NCBI GenBank assembly: GCA_016285055.1
Contig: JAEEPZ010000001.1
Coordinates: 1 to 64,000, forward strand
Source of the DNA: Prevotella sp.
GTDB taxonomy: Bacteria; Bacteroidota; Bacteroidia; Bacteroidales; Bacteroidaceae
Length of the DNA: 64,000 nt
Direction: 5' to 3'
Shown: positions 46,130-55,506 of the stretch, in pieces
Layout of the letters: each line of letters begins with the position of its first letter
Numbering within the stretch: position 1 is the first letter of the stretch
Notes under the pieces: model-generated
Seen by the model: only the letters and a program-made list of their open reading frames with translations
What the model was told of the DNA's origin: nothing
The model's database searches: none
Made by a program: the position numbers and the translations under genes

Positions 46130-46405
46130 TCATGCGACTGAAAGTTACGAAAAATAGCCGAATAATCAGCCCATTTTTTGAAAAATATCGCAATTTACCC
46201 GTAAATAAAGGCAAAACGAGGAAGAACGAGGAAGGGCAAAAAAGAGGGTAACGCAAAATATGGAGGATTGGTGAAGGAGTTAGGAGTCATATTTGTATGG
46301 TTTTAAAAGTGAATACCCCGTGAACGACGCTTGTGCATACCAAAGTCCAGCCTTAATATATTCAAAAAGATTGGGGCGAGTGCAACATAATTCCAAAAAG
46401 TTTCG

Positions 46406-46413
46406 TATCTTTG
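46406..46413 (+). promoter_or_regulatory. Putative -7 element of the antitoxin gene
   Basis: TATCTTTG, 39 nt upstream of the antitoxin ATG. The 46130-46405 stretch holds nothing else I can assign. Confidence 0.5.
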
Positions 46414-46452
46414 CACCCGTTAGGACTTTAAAACAATATAGACAGAAAGATT

Positions 46453-46686
46453 ATGGAACAAGTGAGGACTCCGTTGAATGCTGCTCAGATGGATTTCCTG
46501 CAGTTGCTGGGACACATCAAAACCATAGAGGAACTGGAAGAATTAAGTCAGGTCGTCAGTGACTTTTATGCTCGCAAGGCTGAGGAAGGCATGAATCGTC
46601 TTTGGGAAACCGGCCAGTGGAGTAAGGAGAAAGACGAGGAAATGATGAGGACACATCTTCGCACACCATACAAATATGCCAAGTAA
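46453..46686 (+). CDS. Antitoxin-like protein of a PIN toxin pair
   Basis: 77 residues, mostly helical: LNAAQMDFLQLLGHIKTIEELEELSQVVSDFYARKAEEGMNRLWETGQW. This small protein typically precedes PIN-family toxins in Bacteroidetes; the YARKAEEGMNRLWETG segment is the recognisable part. The stop overlaps the toxin start by 11 nt, as in coupled toxin-antitoxin pairs. The toxin is broken (next entry). Confidence 0.75.
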   Translation: MEQVRTPLNAAQMDFLQLLGHIKTIEELEELSQVVSDFYARKAEEGMNRLWETGQWSKEKDEEMMRTHLRTPYKYAK

Positions 46687-46844
46687 CAAGATAGTCCTTG
46701 ACACGAATTCCTTTTGCCGCCGGAGCCACTTACATCGTGTCGGATGATTCTCATTTCAGTGTCCTGCGCGACATTACATTCCCCCAGCTGCTGGTGCTCA
46801 GGCTGAAAGAGTTTCTGGAGGCGTTGCAGAAGGAGGACAAATAA
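46676..46844 (+). pseudogene. PIN-domain toxin, internally deleted
   Basis: The first codons give MPSNKIVLDTNSF, the PIN N-terminus with its first metal Asp. Then the frame breaks. Shifting one frame at about 46710 gives FAAGATYIVSDDSHFSVLRDITFPQLLVLRLKEFLEAL, the PIN C-terminus, to a TAA at 46842. A normal toxin has about 130-140 residues; roughly 85 in the middle are missing. The deletion joins both ends almost cleanly. Confidence 0.82.
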
Positions 46845-46868
46845 AGAGCGGATAGACAAAACGCAAGA

Positions 46869-46908
46869 GCGGGAAGCCATGCCGACAACCTCAGCCTTGG
46901 CTTCCCGC
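46869..46908 (+). terminator. Hairpin after the toxin remnant
   Basis: 11-bp perfect stem GCGGGAAGCCA (46869-46879) with 46898-46908, 18-nt loop; no T run follows, so termination is uncertain. Confidence 0.5.
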
Positions 46909-47075
46909 CCTTACGTTGATTGGAACCCTGTCCTTTGATTACAGCTTAAATCTCCAAATTTGTCTGTTACCTGCTTTACCACCACGGTCAGAGACAAAGT
47001 AAATCTATACGTCCGCCACAAGATGCATTGCGACGGGATTTTTTGAAAAAAATGATGGCGGCAAAGCCTCGACTG

Positions 47076-48359
<1,284 letters not shown>

Positions 48360-48511
48360 CTAAGAAGGGTGCAATGCGGCACACAATTGTTATAGAACAT
48401 TAACATTTCTGGCGGCAGAATATCAGAATTGCTACGCGCCACCCGAGAAAGATCCGCAGGCTTCGGAAAAACAAATAAAAACAAGAAAAACAAATAGAAA
48501 CAATTGGGGCC

Positions 48512-48563
48512 ACAAAAAAGCTCCTCGCAAGAAAACCAGTAGCGATTTCCTTGCGAGGAGCTT
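48512..48563 (-). terminator. Intrinsic terminator of the OmpH operon
   Basis: On the minus strand: 14-bp stem AAGCTCCTCGCAAG (48550-48563 with 48518-48531), 18-nt loop, then a T run (TTTTTTGTG). It lies 22 nt after the last ompH gene. Confidence 0.85.
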
Positions 48564-48585
48564 AAAGACACGTGATGCCGAAGGA

Positions 48586-49089
48586 TTACTTGATGCCCAG
48601 CTTGGCTTTCACCTGTGCTGTGACATCGGTAGAGAGCGTTGTGCTGATGTAGGGTATGCCAGCAGCGAGGTCCATGATGTAGACGTACTGCCCCTCCTGT
48701 CCTATGGCCTGGATGGCTTCACGCACCTTCTGTGTGATGGCCTGCATCTTGTCCTGCTGAGCCTTGGCCAGAGCCTGACGGTTGCTCTCGTAAGCCTCCT
48801 GGATGCGCTGGTAGAGATCCTGCAGCTCCTGGTTGCGGCGCTGCTTGATGTTCTCAGGCAGCGAGGCTTCCTCTTTCTCAAAGGCCTCGGCCTTCTTCTG
48901 CAGCTCTTCCTGCATCTGCTTCAGCTCGGCGTCGTATTGCTCACTCAACTTCTTCAAATCGTTCTGTGCCGTGGTGAATTCAGGCATAGCAGTGATGACG
49001 GCCTCTGAATCGCAGTGACCAAACTTCTGGGCTGATGCGGTAGCAAAACCGCAGATGGCGCAAATAGCGCAAATAATAAATTTTTTCAT
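48586..49089 (-). CDS. OmpH/Skp-family periplasmic chaperone 2
   Basis: 167 residues: signal peptide (MKKFIICAICAICGFATASAQ) and a coiled-coil middle (QNDLKKLSEQYDAELKQMQEELQKKAEAFEKEEA) of the Skp tentacle type. The conserved end VYIMDLAAGIPYISTT is typical of Bacteroidetes OmpH. Binds unfolded outer-membrane proteins before BamA inserts them. Last gene of the cluster. Confidence 0.9.
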   Translation of the reverse strand: MKKFIICAICAICGFATASAQKFGHCDSEAVITAMPEFTTAQNDLKKLSEQYDAELKQMQEELQKKAEAFEKEEASLPENIKQRRNQELQDLYQRIQEAYESNRQALAKAQQDKMQAITQKVREAIQAIGQEGQYVYIMDLAAGIPYISTTLSTDVTAQVKAKLGIK

Positions 49090-49118
49090 TCTTTTTTTGT
49101 TTTCGTTATTATTTATTT

Positions 49119-49272
49119 CGTTATTACGTTATCACGGTATTACGTTATCACGCTTTCTCGTTATTACGTTATCACGTTATTACGTTATTACGCTTTTTCG
49201 TTATCACGTTATCACGTTATTACGTTATCACGCTTTTTCGTTATTACGTTATCACGTTATTACGTTATCACG
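49119..49272. repeat. 8-bp CGTTATNN repeat array, copy B
   Basis: About 19 tandem 8-nt units (CGTTATTA, CGTTATCA, with CGCTTTTT and CGCTTTCT as variants) fill the whole gap between the two ompH genes. Same family as 28365-28455. Confidence 0.9.
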
Positions 49273-49279
49273 ACCATTA

Positions 49280-49792
49280 TTAATAGGAATAACCCAGCTT
49301 GCGCAGCACTTCGTCGCTGATGTCAATCTTGGGCGAGCCGAAGATGATGCCTGTGTCGCTGGCGCGGTCGAGGACGAGCTGATAACCGCGCAGCTCGCTG
49401 ACGTCCTTCACGGCATTGTAGATCTCCTCCTGAATGGGATTCATCAAGGCAGTGCGTTTCTTGAAGAGCTCGCCTTCCGGGCCGAAGTATTGGCGCTTCA
49501 GCTCTGCGGCCTGCTTCTCTTTCTCCATGATGGCGTCCTGACGGGCTTTCTTCTGCTCGGCCGAGAGGAACACCACCTCGTTCTGGTAGTTCTTGTACAT
49601 GGTCTGTGCTTCGGTGGTGAGGGCATCGACCTCGGCCTGCCACTTCTTCGACACCTGTGCGAGCTGCTCGTTGGCACGCTCGTAGGCGGGCACGTTCTTG
49701 AGCACATAGTCCATGTCGATGAGTGCGAACTTCTGTGCGCTCATGGTCAGCGTGGCTGACAGCATGACAATGATGGTGAATAGTTTTTTCAT
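49280..49792 (-). CDS. OmpH/Skp-family periplasmic chaperone 1
   Basis: 170 residues: signal peptide ending TLTMSAQ, KFALIDMDYVLKNVPAYERA (the usual OmpH opening), long coiled coil, and the conserved ending GIIFGSPKIDISDEVLRKLGY. It lies 12 bp after bamA and is co-transcribed with it. Confidence 0.93.
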   Translation of the reverse strand: MKKLFTIIVMLSATLTMSAQKFALIDMDYVLKNVPAYERANEQLAQVSKKWQAEVDALTTEAQTMYKNYQNEVVFLSAEQKKARQDAIMEKEKQAAELKRQYFGPEGELFKKRTALMNPIQEEIYNAVKDVSELRGYQLVLDRASDTGIIFGSPKIDISDEVLRKLGYSY

Positions 49793-49804
49793 ATGTATGA
49801 TGTA

Positions 49805-52519
49805 TTAGAATTCCTGTCCTAAAACGAAGTGGAACTGCGAGCCTCCTTTGCGCCAGCCGCTGCTGCCCTGATACACCTTGTCGAAGCCGTAGGCCCAGTC
49901 AATGCCCATGAGTCCCACCATGGGCAGGTAGATGCGCACACCGAGTCCTGCTGAGCGCTTCATGTCAAAGGGATTGAAGTCCTTGACATTAGCCCATGCG
50001 TTGCCTGCCTCGACAAATCCCAAGCCGTAGATGGTGGTGTTGCCCAGCATGAGGGGGTAGCGCAGCTCGAGGGTGAAGCGGTCGTAGGCGTAGGAGTCGT
50101 AGCTGCTGTAGCGTCCCGGTGTGCTCTCGCCGCTGAGTGCGTTGGCCGAGAGCGAGAGCGAGCCGTTCTCATAGCCACGCAGGCCGATGGTCTCTTCGGC
50201 ATAGCTGGTGCTGTAGCCGCTCATGCCGTCGCCGCCGACGTAGAAGGTCTCGAAGGGCGACTTCTTGTGCTTGTTGTACGAGCCCAGCAGACCCATTTCC
50301 ACACGAGTCATCAGCACGAAGCACTTCTGTCCGCTGGTCAGTGCCGTGAAGGTGCGGCTCTTGAACTTCCATTTATGATACTCCACCCAGCGGTATTTCT
50401 CACGCTGTTCCTCTTGGAAGCGGTCGTAGTCGTTGTAGGTCTCCCATGTGGCCAGCTTCGAGTAGTCTTTGTTGTCGAAGAGCGACCAGGGCGGCGTCAA
50501 AGAGACGGTGAGCGAGAACTCGGAGCCATAGCGCGGGAAGAGCGGGTTGTCGGTAGAGGAACGTGCGAGCGCCAGCGAGAGGTTCAGGTTGTTGCAGTTG
50601 CCGTTGGAAATCAAGAAGTACTGCCAGTCCTTCAGCATGTAGCGCTGGTAGGCCAGCGTGGCCGAGAAGTTGAAGTAGTCGTCGGGCCAGCGCAGGCGTT
50701 TTCCCCAGCCTAATGACAAGCCGAAGAGCTTCACATACTTGTCGTCGTCGAGGAAGCTCTCGTAGTTGTTGTAATAGCCGTTGTTCAGATAGCCATAGCC
50801 AGAGTACATGTACTGCAGGGAGTTCATGTAGGCCGAGTTATAGTAGTTGCTCGACACGTCGCTCTGCTTTGAGTAATAGGCGCCTATGCTGAGCGAGTTG
50901 GGGCGCTTTCCTCCGAACCATCCCGTGCCGTAGTTGGCAGAGAGTGATGAGTAGTAGCGTCCGTTGGTCTGATAGCTCAGTCCCACCTGCTCTCCGTCGC
51001 CGGCGGGCAGGAATCCGCGGTGCAGCTTGTTCTTGCCCAGCATGTTGCGCAGCGAGAAGTTGTTGAACTTGATGCCCACGCGGCCTATGACGCCCGTCTG
51101 TCCCCAACCTAAAGAGAGCTCCAGCTGGTCGTTGCTTTTCTGCTCCAGCTCCCAGTTGATGTCCACAGTTCCGTTGTTGCCGTCGGGCTTCACGTCGGGA
51201 TTGATGGCCTCAGCGTCGAAGTATCCCATGCTGGCTATTTCGCGGTAGGAGCGCATGAGTGCCTCTTTCGAGAATAGGTCGCCGGGCTTGGTACGCAGTT
51301 CGCGGCGCACCACCTCTTCATAGAGGCGGTCGTTGCCGTAGATTTTCACATTGTTCAGGTGTGCCTGAGGACCTTCGACGATGCGCACCTCGAGGTCGAT
51401 GGAGTCGCCGGCGATGTTCACCTCGGCGGGGTCAACCTGCGAGAAGACATAGCCGTTGTTGTAGTAGTAGTCGTGCACGCCGTCTTCGTCGGTGAGCAGG
51501 CGCTTGTTGATGAGTTTCTGATTGTAGACATCGCCCTTGTCCATGCCGAGCGTGCGGCTGAGGCCTTCTGTCGGCACGACGGTGTTGCCCACCCATGTGA
51601 TGTTGCGCAGGTAGTACTTGTCGCCCTCTTCAATCTTCAGATAGACATTGACGTGCTTGTCGTCTTCGTTCCACACGCTGTCTTCCACGATGGCAGCATC
51701 GCGGTAGCCCAGCTCATTGTATTTCTCGATGAGCTCTTTCTTGGCTTCAGTATATCTTTCCGGAGTAAACTTCTTGGCCTTGAAGAAGTTCTTTGCCTTG
51801 CCGGCCTCGTGAATCTTTCCCAGTGCGCCCTTGGTGAAGAGTCCGCCCTTGATGGTTCCTTCCTTCACCTGCTCATTACCGTCGAGGATGATGTTGCGCA
51901 CCTTCATCTTGTCTTTCTTGTCGATATAGACGTCGAGCACCACCTCGTTCTTGCCGGTGACATCGTCGTGCTGTGAGATTTCTATCTCAGCATTCTTGAA
52001 GCCCTTGTCGTCGAAATATTTCTTTGCCAGGATGGTGGCTCGGTCTACGAGGTTCTTCGTCATGCTCATGCCTTTGGCCATGCCGAGCTTGGATTCCAGG
52101 TCCTCGCGCTCGCTTTTCTTCACGCCGTAGTAGTTGATGCCTGAGATGCGCGGGCACAACGAGAGGTTGATGCAGAGGTAGACCTTCGCGTCAACGATGC
52201 TGTCGGCGGTGATGCTGACACGCGAAAAGAGTCCGTGCTTCCAGTAGCGCTTCACGGCCTCGGTGACCTCGCTGCCCGGCAGGTCGATCTTCTGCCCTAC
52301 GCTGAGTCCTGAGAGGTTGATGAGCACAAAGTCGTCGTAGTCGGTGACACCCTTCACGGTGATACCGCCAATCTCTACCTGCCTCGGCGTGCCGGCATAG
52401 GAGATGTCGACCTGCGCCTTTGCCGTCGAAATGAAGAATGAAGAATGGAGGATGAAGAATGCTGCGCACAAGCAGAGGCGCATGACAGCATTTCCTTCCC
52501 ATTTCCTTCTTTTCTTCAT
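49805..52519 (-). CDS. bamA: Outer-membrane assembly factor BamA
   Basis: Core of the BAM complex, 904 residues. After the signal peptide (AAFFILHSSFFISTAKAQ) come POTRA repeats (about 30-430), then a 16-strand barrel with RGYENGSLSLSANA and the conserved FVEAGNAWANVKDFNPFDMKRSAGLGVRIYLPMVGLMGIDWAYGF block. The last residue is F. Start: ATG at 52519 (MKKRRKWEG); an ATG at 52567 lies in a repeat arm. The signal core is encoded by a repeat complementary to that arm. Confidence 0.95.
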   Translation of the reverse strand: MKKRRKWEGNAVMRLCLCAAFFILHSSFFISTAKAQVDISYAGTPRQVEIGGITVKGVTDYDDFVLINLSGLSVGQKIDLPGSEVTEAVKRYWKHGLFSRVSITADSIVDAKVYLCINLSLCPRISGINYYGVKKSEREDLESKLGMAKGMSMTKNLVDRATILAKKYFDDKGFKNAEIEISQHDDVTGKNEVVLDVYIDKKDKMKVRNIILDGNEQVKEGTIKGGLFTKGALGKIHEAGKAKNFFKAKKFTPERYTEAKKELIEKYNELGYRDAAIVEDSVWNEDDKHVNVYLKIEEGDKYYLRNITWVGNTVVPTEGLSRTLGMDKGDVYNQKLINKRLLTDEDGVHDYYYNNGYVFSQVDPAEVNIAGDSIDLEVRIVEGPQAHLNNVKIYGNDRLYEEVVRRELRTKPGDLFSKEALMRSYREIASMGYFDAEAINPDVKPDGNNGTVDINWELEQKSNDQLELSLGWGQTGVIGRVGIKFNNFSLRNMLGKNKLHRGFLPAGDGEQVGLSYQTNGRYYSSLSANYGTGWFGGKRPNSLSIGAYYSKQSDVSSNYYNSAYMNSLQYMYSGYGYLNNGYYNNYESFLDDDKYVKLFGLSLGWGKRLRWPDDYFNFSATLAYQRYMLKDWQYFLISNGNCNNLNLSLALARSSTDNPLFPRYGSEFSLTVSLTPPWSLFDNKDYSKLATWETYNDYDRFQEEQREKYRWVEYHKWKFKSRTFTALTSGQKCFVLMTRVEMGLLGSYNKHKKSPFETFYVGGDGMSGYSTSYAEETIGLRGYENGSLSLSANALSGESTPGRYSSYDSYAYDRFTLELRYPLMLGNTTIYGLGFVEAGNAWANVKDFNPFDMKRSAGLGVRIYLPMVGLMGIDWAYGFDKVYQGSSGWRKGGSQFHFVLGQEF

Positions 52520-52569
52520 AACAGTAGCTAATCCTATCTTTGCGGTAGCAAATTCTTCATTCTTCATTT
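52430..52569 (-). repeat. 18-bp inverted repeat linking 5' region and BamA signal peptide
   Basis: AAATGAAGAATGAAGAAT at 52430-52447 is the exact complement of 52552-52569. The first lies in the codons for FFILHSSFFIS; the second is upstream of the 52519 start and contains an alternative ATG. Both arms are embedded in longer stretches of similar 7-8-bp words. Confidence 0.9.
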
Positions 52570-52570
52570 T

Positions 52571-53308
52571 TCATTCTTCATTTTCCACTTGTGCCTCTGT
52601 CTTGCCATAGCGGCGCTGTCGCTGCTGATAGCTGGCAATGGCCTTGTGCAGGTCTTCCTCCATGAAGTCGGGCCAGAAGGTGTCGCAGAAGTACAGCTCT
52701 GAATAGGCCAGCTGCCAGAGCATGTAGTTGCTGATGCGCACTTCGCCGCCTGTGCGGATGAGCAGGTCGGGATCGGGGAGGAAATTGGTGACGAGGTGGT
52801 CGTTGATGAGCTGTTCGTCGATGTCGTCCACGCTGACGGCTCCGTCCTTCACCAGCTGTGCTATCTGCTTGGTGGCGTTCACCAGCTCCCAGCGGCTGCT
52901 GTAGCTCATGGCCACGATGACGGTCAAGCCGTCGAACTTGGCGGTGAGGTCTTCCAGATATTTGATTTTCTTCTGCACGCCCTCTGACAAGCGGCTGAAG
53001 TCGCCCACCATGCGGAAGCGCACGTTGTTGTCGGTGAAGAGGTTTGTCTCCACAAAGTTGACGACCAGTCCCATCAGCGCCTCAATCTCGTAGGCCGGAC
53101 GGTTCCAGTTCTCGGTGGAGAAGGTATAGAGCGTGAGGTACTTCACCCCCAGCCGCGAACACTCGGCGGTGATGCGCTTCACTGTTTCCACACCAGCCTT
53201 GTGGCCGTAGGTCCTGTCCAGTCCCTGCTGCATGGCCCAGCGGCCGTTGCCGTCCATGATGATGGCAACATGCTGGGGAATGCGCTCTTTATCTAATGCA
53301 TAATTCAT
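52571..53308 (-). CDS. uppS: Isoprenyl transferase (undecaprenyl diphosphate synthase)
   Basis: Makes the C55 lipid carrier for peptidoglycan and surface glycans. 245 residues with HVAIIMDGNGRWAMQQG (catalytic Asp), RTYGHKAGVETV, LTLYTFSTENWNRP and the C-terminal RTGGEVRISNYMLWQLAYSELYF. All standard. The start codon lies at the end of a GCATTAA tandem repeat. Confidence 0.96.
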   Translation of the reverse strand: MNYALDKERIPQHVAIIMDGNGRWAMQQGLDRTYGHKAGVETVKRITAECSRLGVKYLTLYTFSTENWNRPAYEIEALMGLVVNFVETNLFTDNNVRFRMVGDFSRLSEGVQKKIKYLEDLTAKFDGLTVIVAMSYSSRWELVNATKQIAQLVKDGAVSVDDIDEQLINDHLVTNFLPDPDLLIRTGGEVRISNYMLWQLAYSELYFCDTFWPDFMEEDLHKAIASYQQRQRRYGKTEAQVENEE

Positions 53309-53355
53309 AATGCTTAATGCTTAATGCTTAATGTTCATTCTTCAATTTTCAATCT
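53309..53355 (-). repeat. GCATTAA tandem repeat before uppS
   Basis: On the minus strand ATTAAGC repeats about three times and runs into the first codons (ATGAATTATGCATTA), which are themselves a variation of the word. A TTGAAAATTGAAGAATG stretch precedes it. Confidence 0.75.
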
Positions 53356-54081
53356 TCAGTCCCGGTCGTTGTTGCAGGTCTTGCACTTCTCCCAGAACTC
53401 GTAGGTGATGGACACCTGCAGGGTGCTGTAGCTGTCGGTGTTCTTAAACAGTCCCGAGCTCTTGATGCCGTAGGGGTCGACCACATTGTCGAGCTTGTCG
53501 CTGCCGGTGAAGTGCATCATCCACTCGGCTGTGAGGTTCAGCCGGTCTCTGAGCTTGTATTTCACTCCCACGCCAAACTGCAACAGTCCTGCCACCGTCT
53601 TCTTGGTGAAGGCCAGGCCCGTGCCCATGGCGATGAAAGGCGTGAGGGGCTGCGCCCCGATATACTCTTTACCCGTTCCAAAGGGCCAGAAGTTATATTC
53701 ATAGCGCAGGGTGAAGTCGGTGAGCTGGTTGCTGAAGCTGGCGATGCTGTCGTGAAAGGCAGGATACCAGGTTTTCACGTCTTTCGACGTTCCCTTCAGT
53801 TTGCCGCTGCTGAGCTGTGCGCTCCATGCCATGCGCGGGTTCATCTTGTATTTAGCCAGTGCAGCCACCGTGGGCTGCATGCTTTTGAACAATCCTCCGC
53901 TGAGGTCGCCCTGATAAGCCATCAGTCCCAGTCCGCCACCTATCTCCATGCGGTACTCCGGGGCATCTTGCGCTGCTACGCGTGCCAATGATAAATGAAA
54001 GAGGAGCAATGACAGACCCAGCAGTCTACCCATACCTTTCAGTTGTTGTGCCTTCGACCTCATGGCGCAGCCTTTCTTCAT
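53356..54081 (-). CDS. DUF6089-type outer-membrane beta-barrel protein
   Basis: 241 residues. Signal core GLSLLLFHLSLARVAAQ, then EYRMEIGGGLGLMAYQGDL and alternating beta strands ending YSTLQVSITYEFWEKCKTC. It occupies the position where Bacteroidetes genomes carry a DUF6089 gene, directly before uppS and bamA, and its opening fits. A role in envelope assembly is inferred from context only. Starts at 54081 or 54063 are both possible; the upper one lies in a repeat arm. Confidence 0.75.
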   Translation of the reverse strand: MKKGCAMRSKAQQLKGMGRLLGLSLLLFHLSLARVAAQDAPEYRMEIGGGLGLMAYQGDLSGGLFKSMQPTVAALAKYKMNPRMAWSAQLSSGKLKGTSKDVKTWYPAFHDSIASFSNQLTDFTLRYEYNFWPFGTGKEYIGAQPLTPFIAMGTGLAFTKKTVAGLLQFGVGVKYKLRDRLNLTAEWMMHFTGSDKLDNVVDPYGIKSSGLFKNTDSYSTLQVSITYEFWEKCKTCNNDRD

Positions 54082-54089
54082 TTATCATT
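53987..54089 (-). repeat. 13-bp inverted repeat linking 5' region and DUF6089 signal peptide
   Basis: AATGATAAATGAA at 53987-53999 (codons for the signal core) is the exact complement of TTCATTTATCATT at 54077-54089 (start region). The match extends imperfectly outward (CCTTTC with GAAAGAGG). Confidence 0.85.
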
Positions 54090-54101
54090 TGTCATTAGCC
54101 T

Positions 54102-55235
54102 TTAGCGCAGCTTCCCTTGCCACAGCTGCCCGCTATTGGTGAGCAGCCAGAGGCGTCCCTGCGCATCGGTGGCCATGGTGAAATGGCTGCCGCTGAGTGT
54201 TGAGGGAAGCTTATAGACGCTGTTAACATGCCACGAGACACCTTGGTCGCGCGACACTCTGACGGTCTTGTTGTCGTCCACGGCGAGCACCATGTTTTCA
54301 TAGCAGGCCATGGTCAAGTTGTTGCTAAAGGGAAGGGGATAGTGGTTGTCGTCGTCGAAGGGCATCAGCACCCACTGGCCCTTGCTGCCGTCGTGGCTCT
54401 CAATCTTGTGCCACACGCGCATGGTGCCAATGTCTTCCTGCCTGGGTTTGCCCACGAGGAGCACATAGTCGGTGTTGTCGGCGGGGCCGTAGGGCCAGCT
54501 GATGCAGACTGCCTCAGCAGCGGCGGGCAGCAGTGATGCGTCATCGTCGAGCGGCTCGTCACGCCATGTCGCTCCGTTGTCGGTCGAGCAGCACAGACGG
54601 CCGTCGTCGGTCAGCATGTAGCAGGCCGTTGTCGAGCGCCCCACAATCTTGTCTTTGGCACAGAGGCGCACGCTGTCGCCATCGGCCTCCAGGCGCATGC
54701 CTTCATTCCAGGCCAGTGCTTCGTCGGCCTTCACCATCTGCCACTCGAAGCTGACGCCCTGGCTGCTGCTGACGTTCAGCGTCACAGTATAGTCGCGGGT
54801 ATTGATGCCGTCGCGCGCCATGACGCGGAAGACACGAGGCACACTCAAGTCAACGCTGTCGGTGGCGGCGTGCCATCGCAATGTGTCGCCGATGACCGAC
54901 TTCAGCGCCACCAGTCCGCCGTTCTTTGCCGACACGGTGCAGAGCACATGCGCGGCATCAGTGCCTACGGGCAGCGGTGTGGCATTATAGATGCGGCGGT
55001 TTAAGTGGTCAATGGTCATCCTGTAGCTCGACCCTGCCAGCGTCGACTTCATAATGGTGTCGTTGCCCGTCTTGGATGATACGGTGTGGGTATAGCGATT
55101 CAGTGTGCCAAGGGTGAACTGCGTGATGGCCACGTCGGTGAAGCCCGAGTAGTCTTCCTCGTCGTCTTTCAGGCATGATGTCACGGTTGACACACAGGCC
55201 AACAGCACACAGCACCTGAGGAAAAAGCGTCTCAT
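54102..55235 (-). CDS. DUF6242-like lipoprotein with beta-propeller-like repeats
   Basis: 377 residues from ATG 55235 (MRRFFLRCCVLLAC). Lipobox TVTSC, then acidic LKDDEEDYSGF. An N-terminal domain (ITQFTLGTLNRYTHTVSSKTG) is followed by repeats with Asp-box-like turns (STDNGATWRDEP, SRDQGVSWHVNS), as in a propeller. The match to DUF6242 is from memory of the pattern and moderate. First gene of the cluster; 20 bp before the DUF6089 gene. Confidence 0.7.
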   Translation of the reverse strand: MRRFFLRCCVLLACVSTVTSCLKDDEEDYSGFTDVAITQFTLGTLNRYTHTVSSKTGNDTIMKSTLAGSSYRMTIDHLNRRIYNATPLPVGTDAAHVLCTVSAKNGGLVALKSVIGDTLRWHAATDSVDLSVPRVFRVMARDGINTRDYTVTLNVSSSQGVSFEWQMVKADEALAWNEGMRLEADGDSVRLCAKDKIVGRSTTACYMLTDDGRLCCSTDNGATWRDEPLDDDASLLPAAAEAVCISWPYGPADNTDYVLLVGKPRQEDIGTMRVWHKIESHDGSKGQWVLMPFDDDNHYPLPFSNNLTMACYENMVLAVDDNKTVRVSRDQGVSWHVNSVYKLPSTLSGSHFTMATDAQGRLWLLTNSGQLWQGKLR

Positions 55236-55261
55236 TCCTTCAATCATTGTTTTTTAGGCTG

Positions 55262-55269
55262 CAAATTTA
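55262..55269 (-). promoter_or_regulatory. Putative -7 element of the envelope cluster
   Basis: TAAATTTG on the minus strand, 27 nt before the first gene of the DUF6242-DUF6089-uppS-bamA-ompH-ompH run. Confidence 0.5.
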
Positions 55270-55438
55270 CGCACATTTCCGCAAATACGTGCGAAAAGCC
55301 ATGTAGAATTAAGTAAAATATATCATTATTTGTCCGATTTTAAGTTGTTTTTAGGATTTTTCCTCTTTTATATAGTCTAAAAATGTTCGCGCGCATGAAA
55401 AAAGTTGATTTCTTCTTCGGCAAATCAGTATTTTTCAC

Positions 55439-55446
55439 TAACTTTG
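55439..55446 (+). promoter_or_regulatory. Putative -7 element of the acidic lipoprotein gene
   Basis: TAACTTTG; the start codon follows 60 nt later after a run of CACA repeats. Confidence 0.55.
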
Positions 55447-55506
55447 CAGCCTCATAGCTTGACAGACAATTACTCAACTATTATTATTCACACAAACACA
55501 CACACT

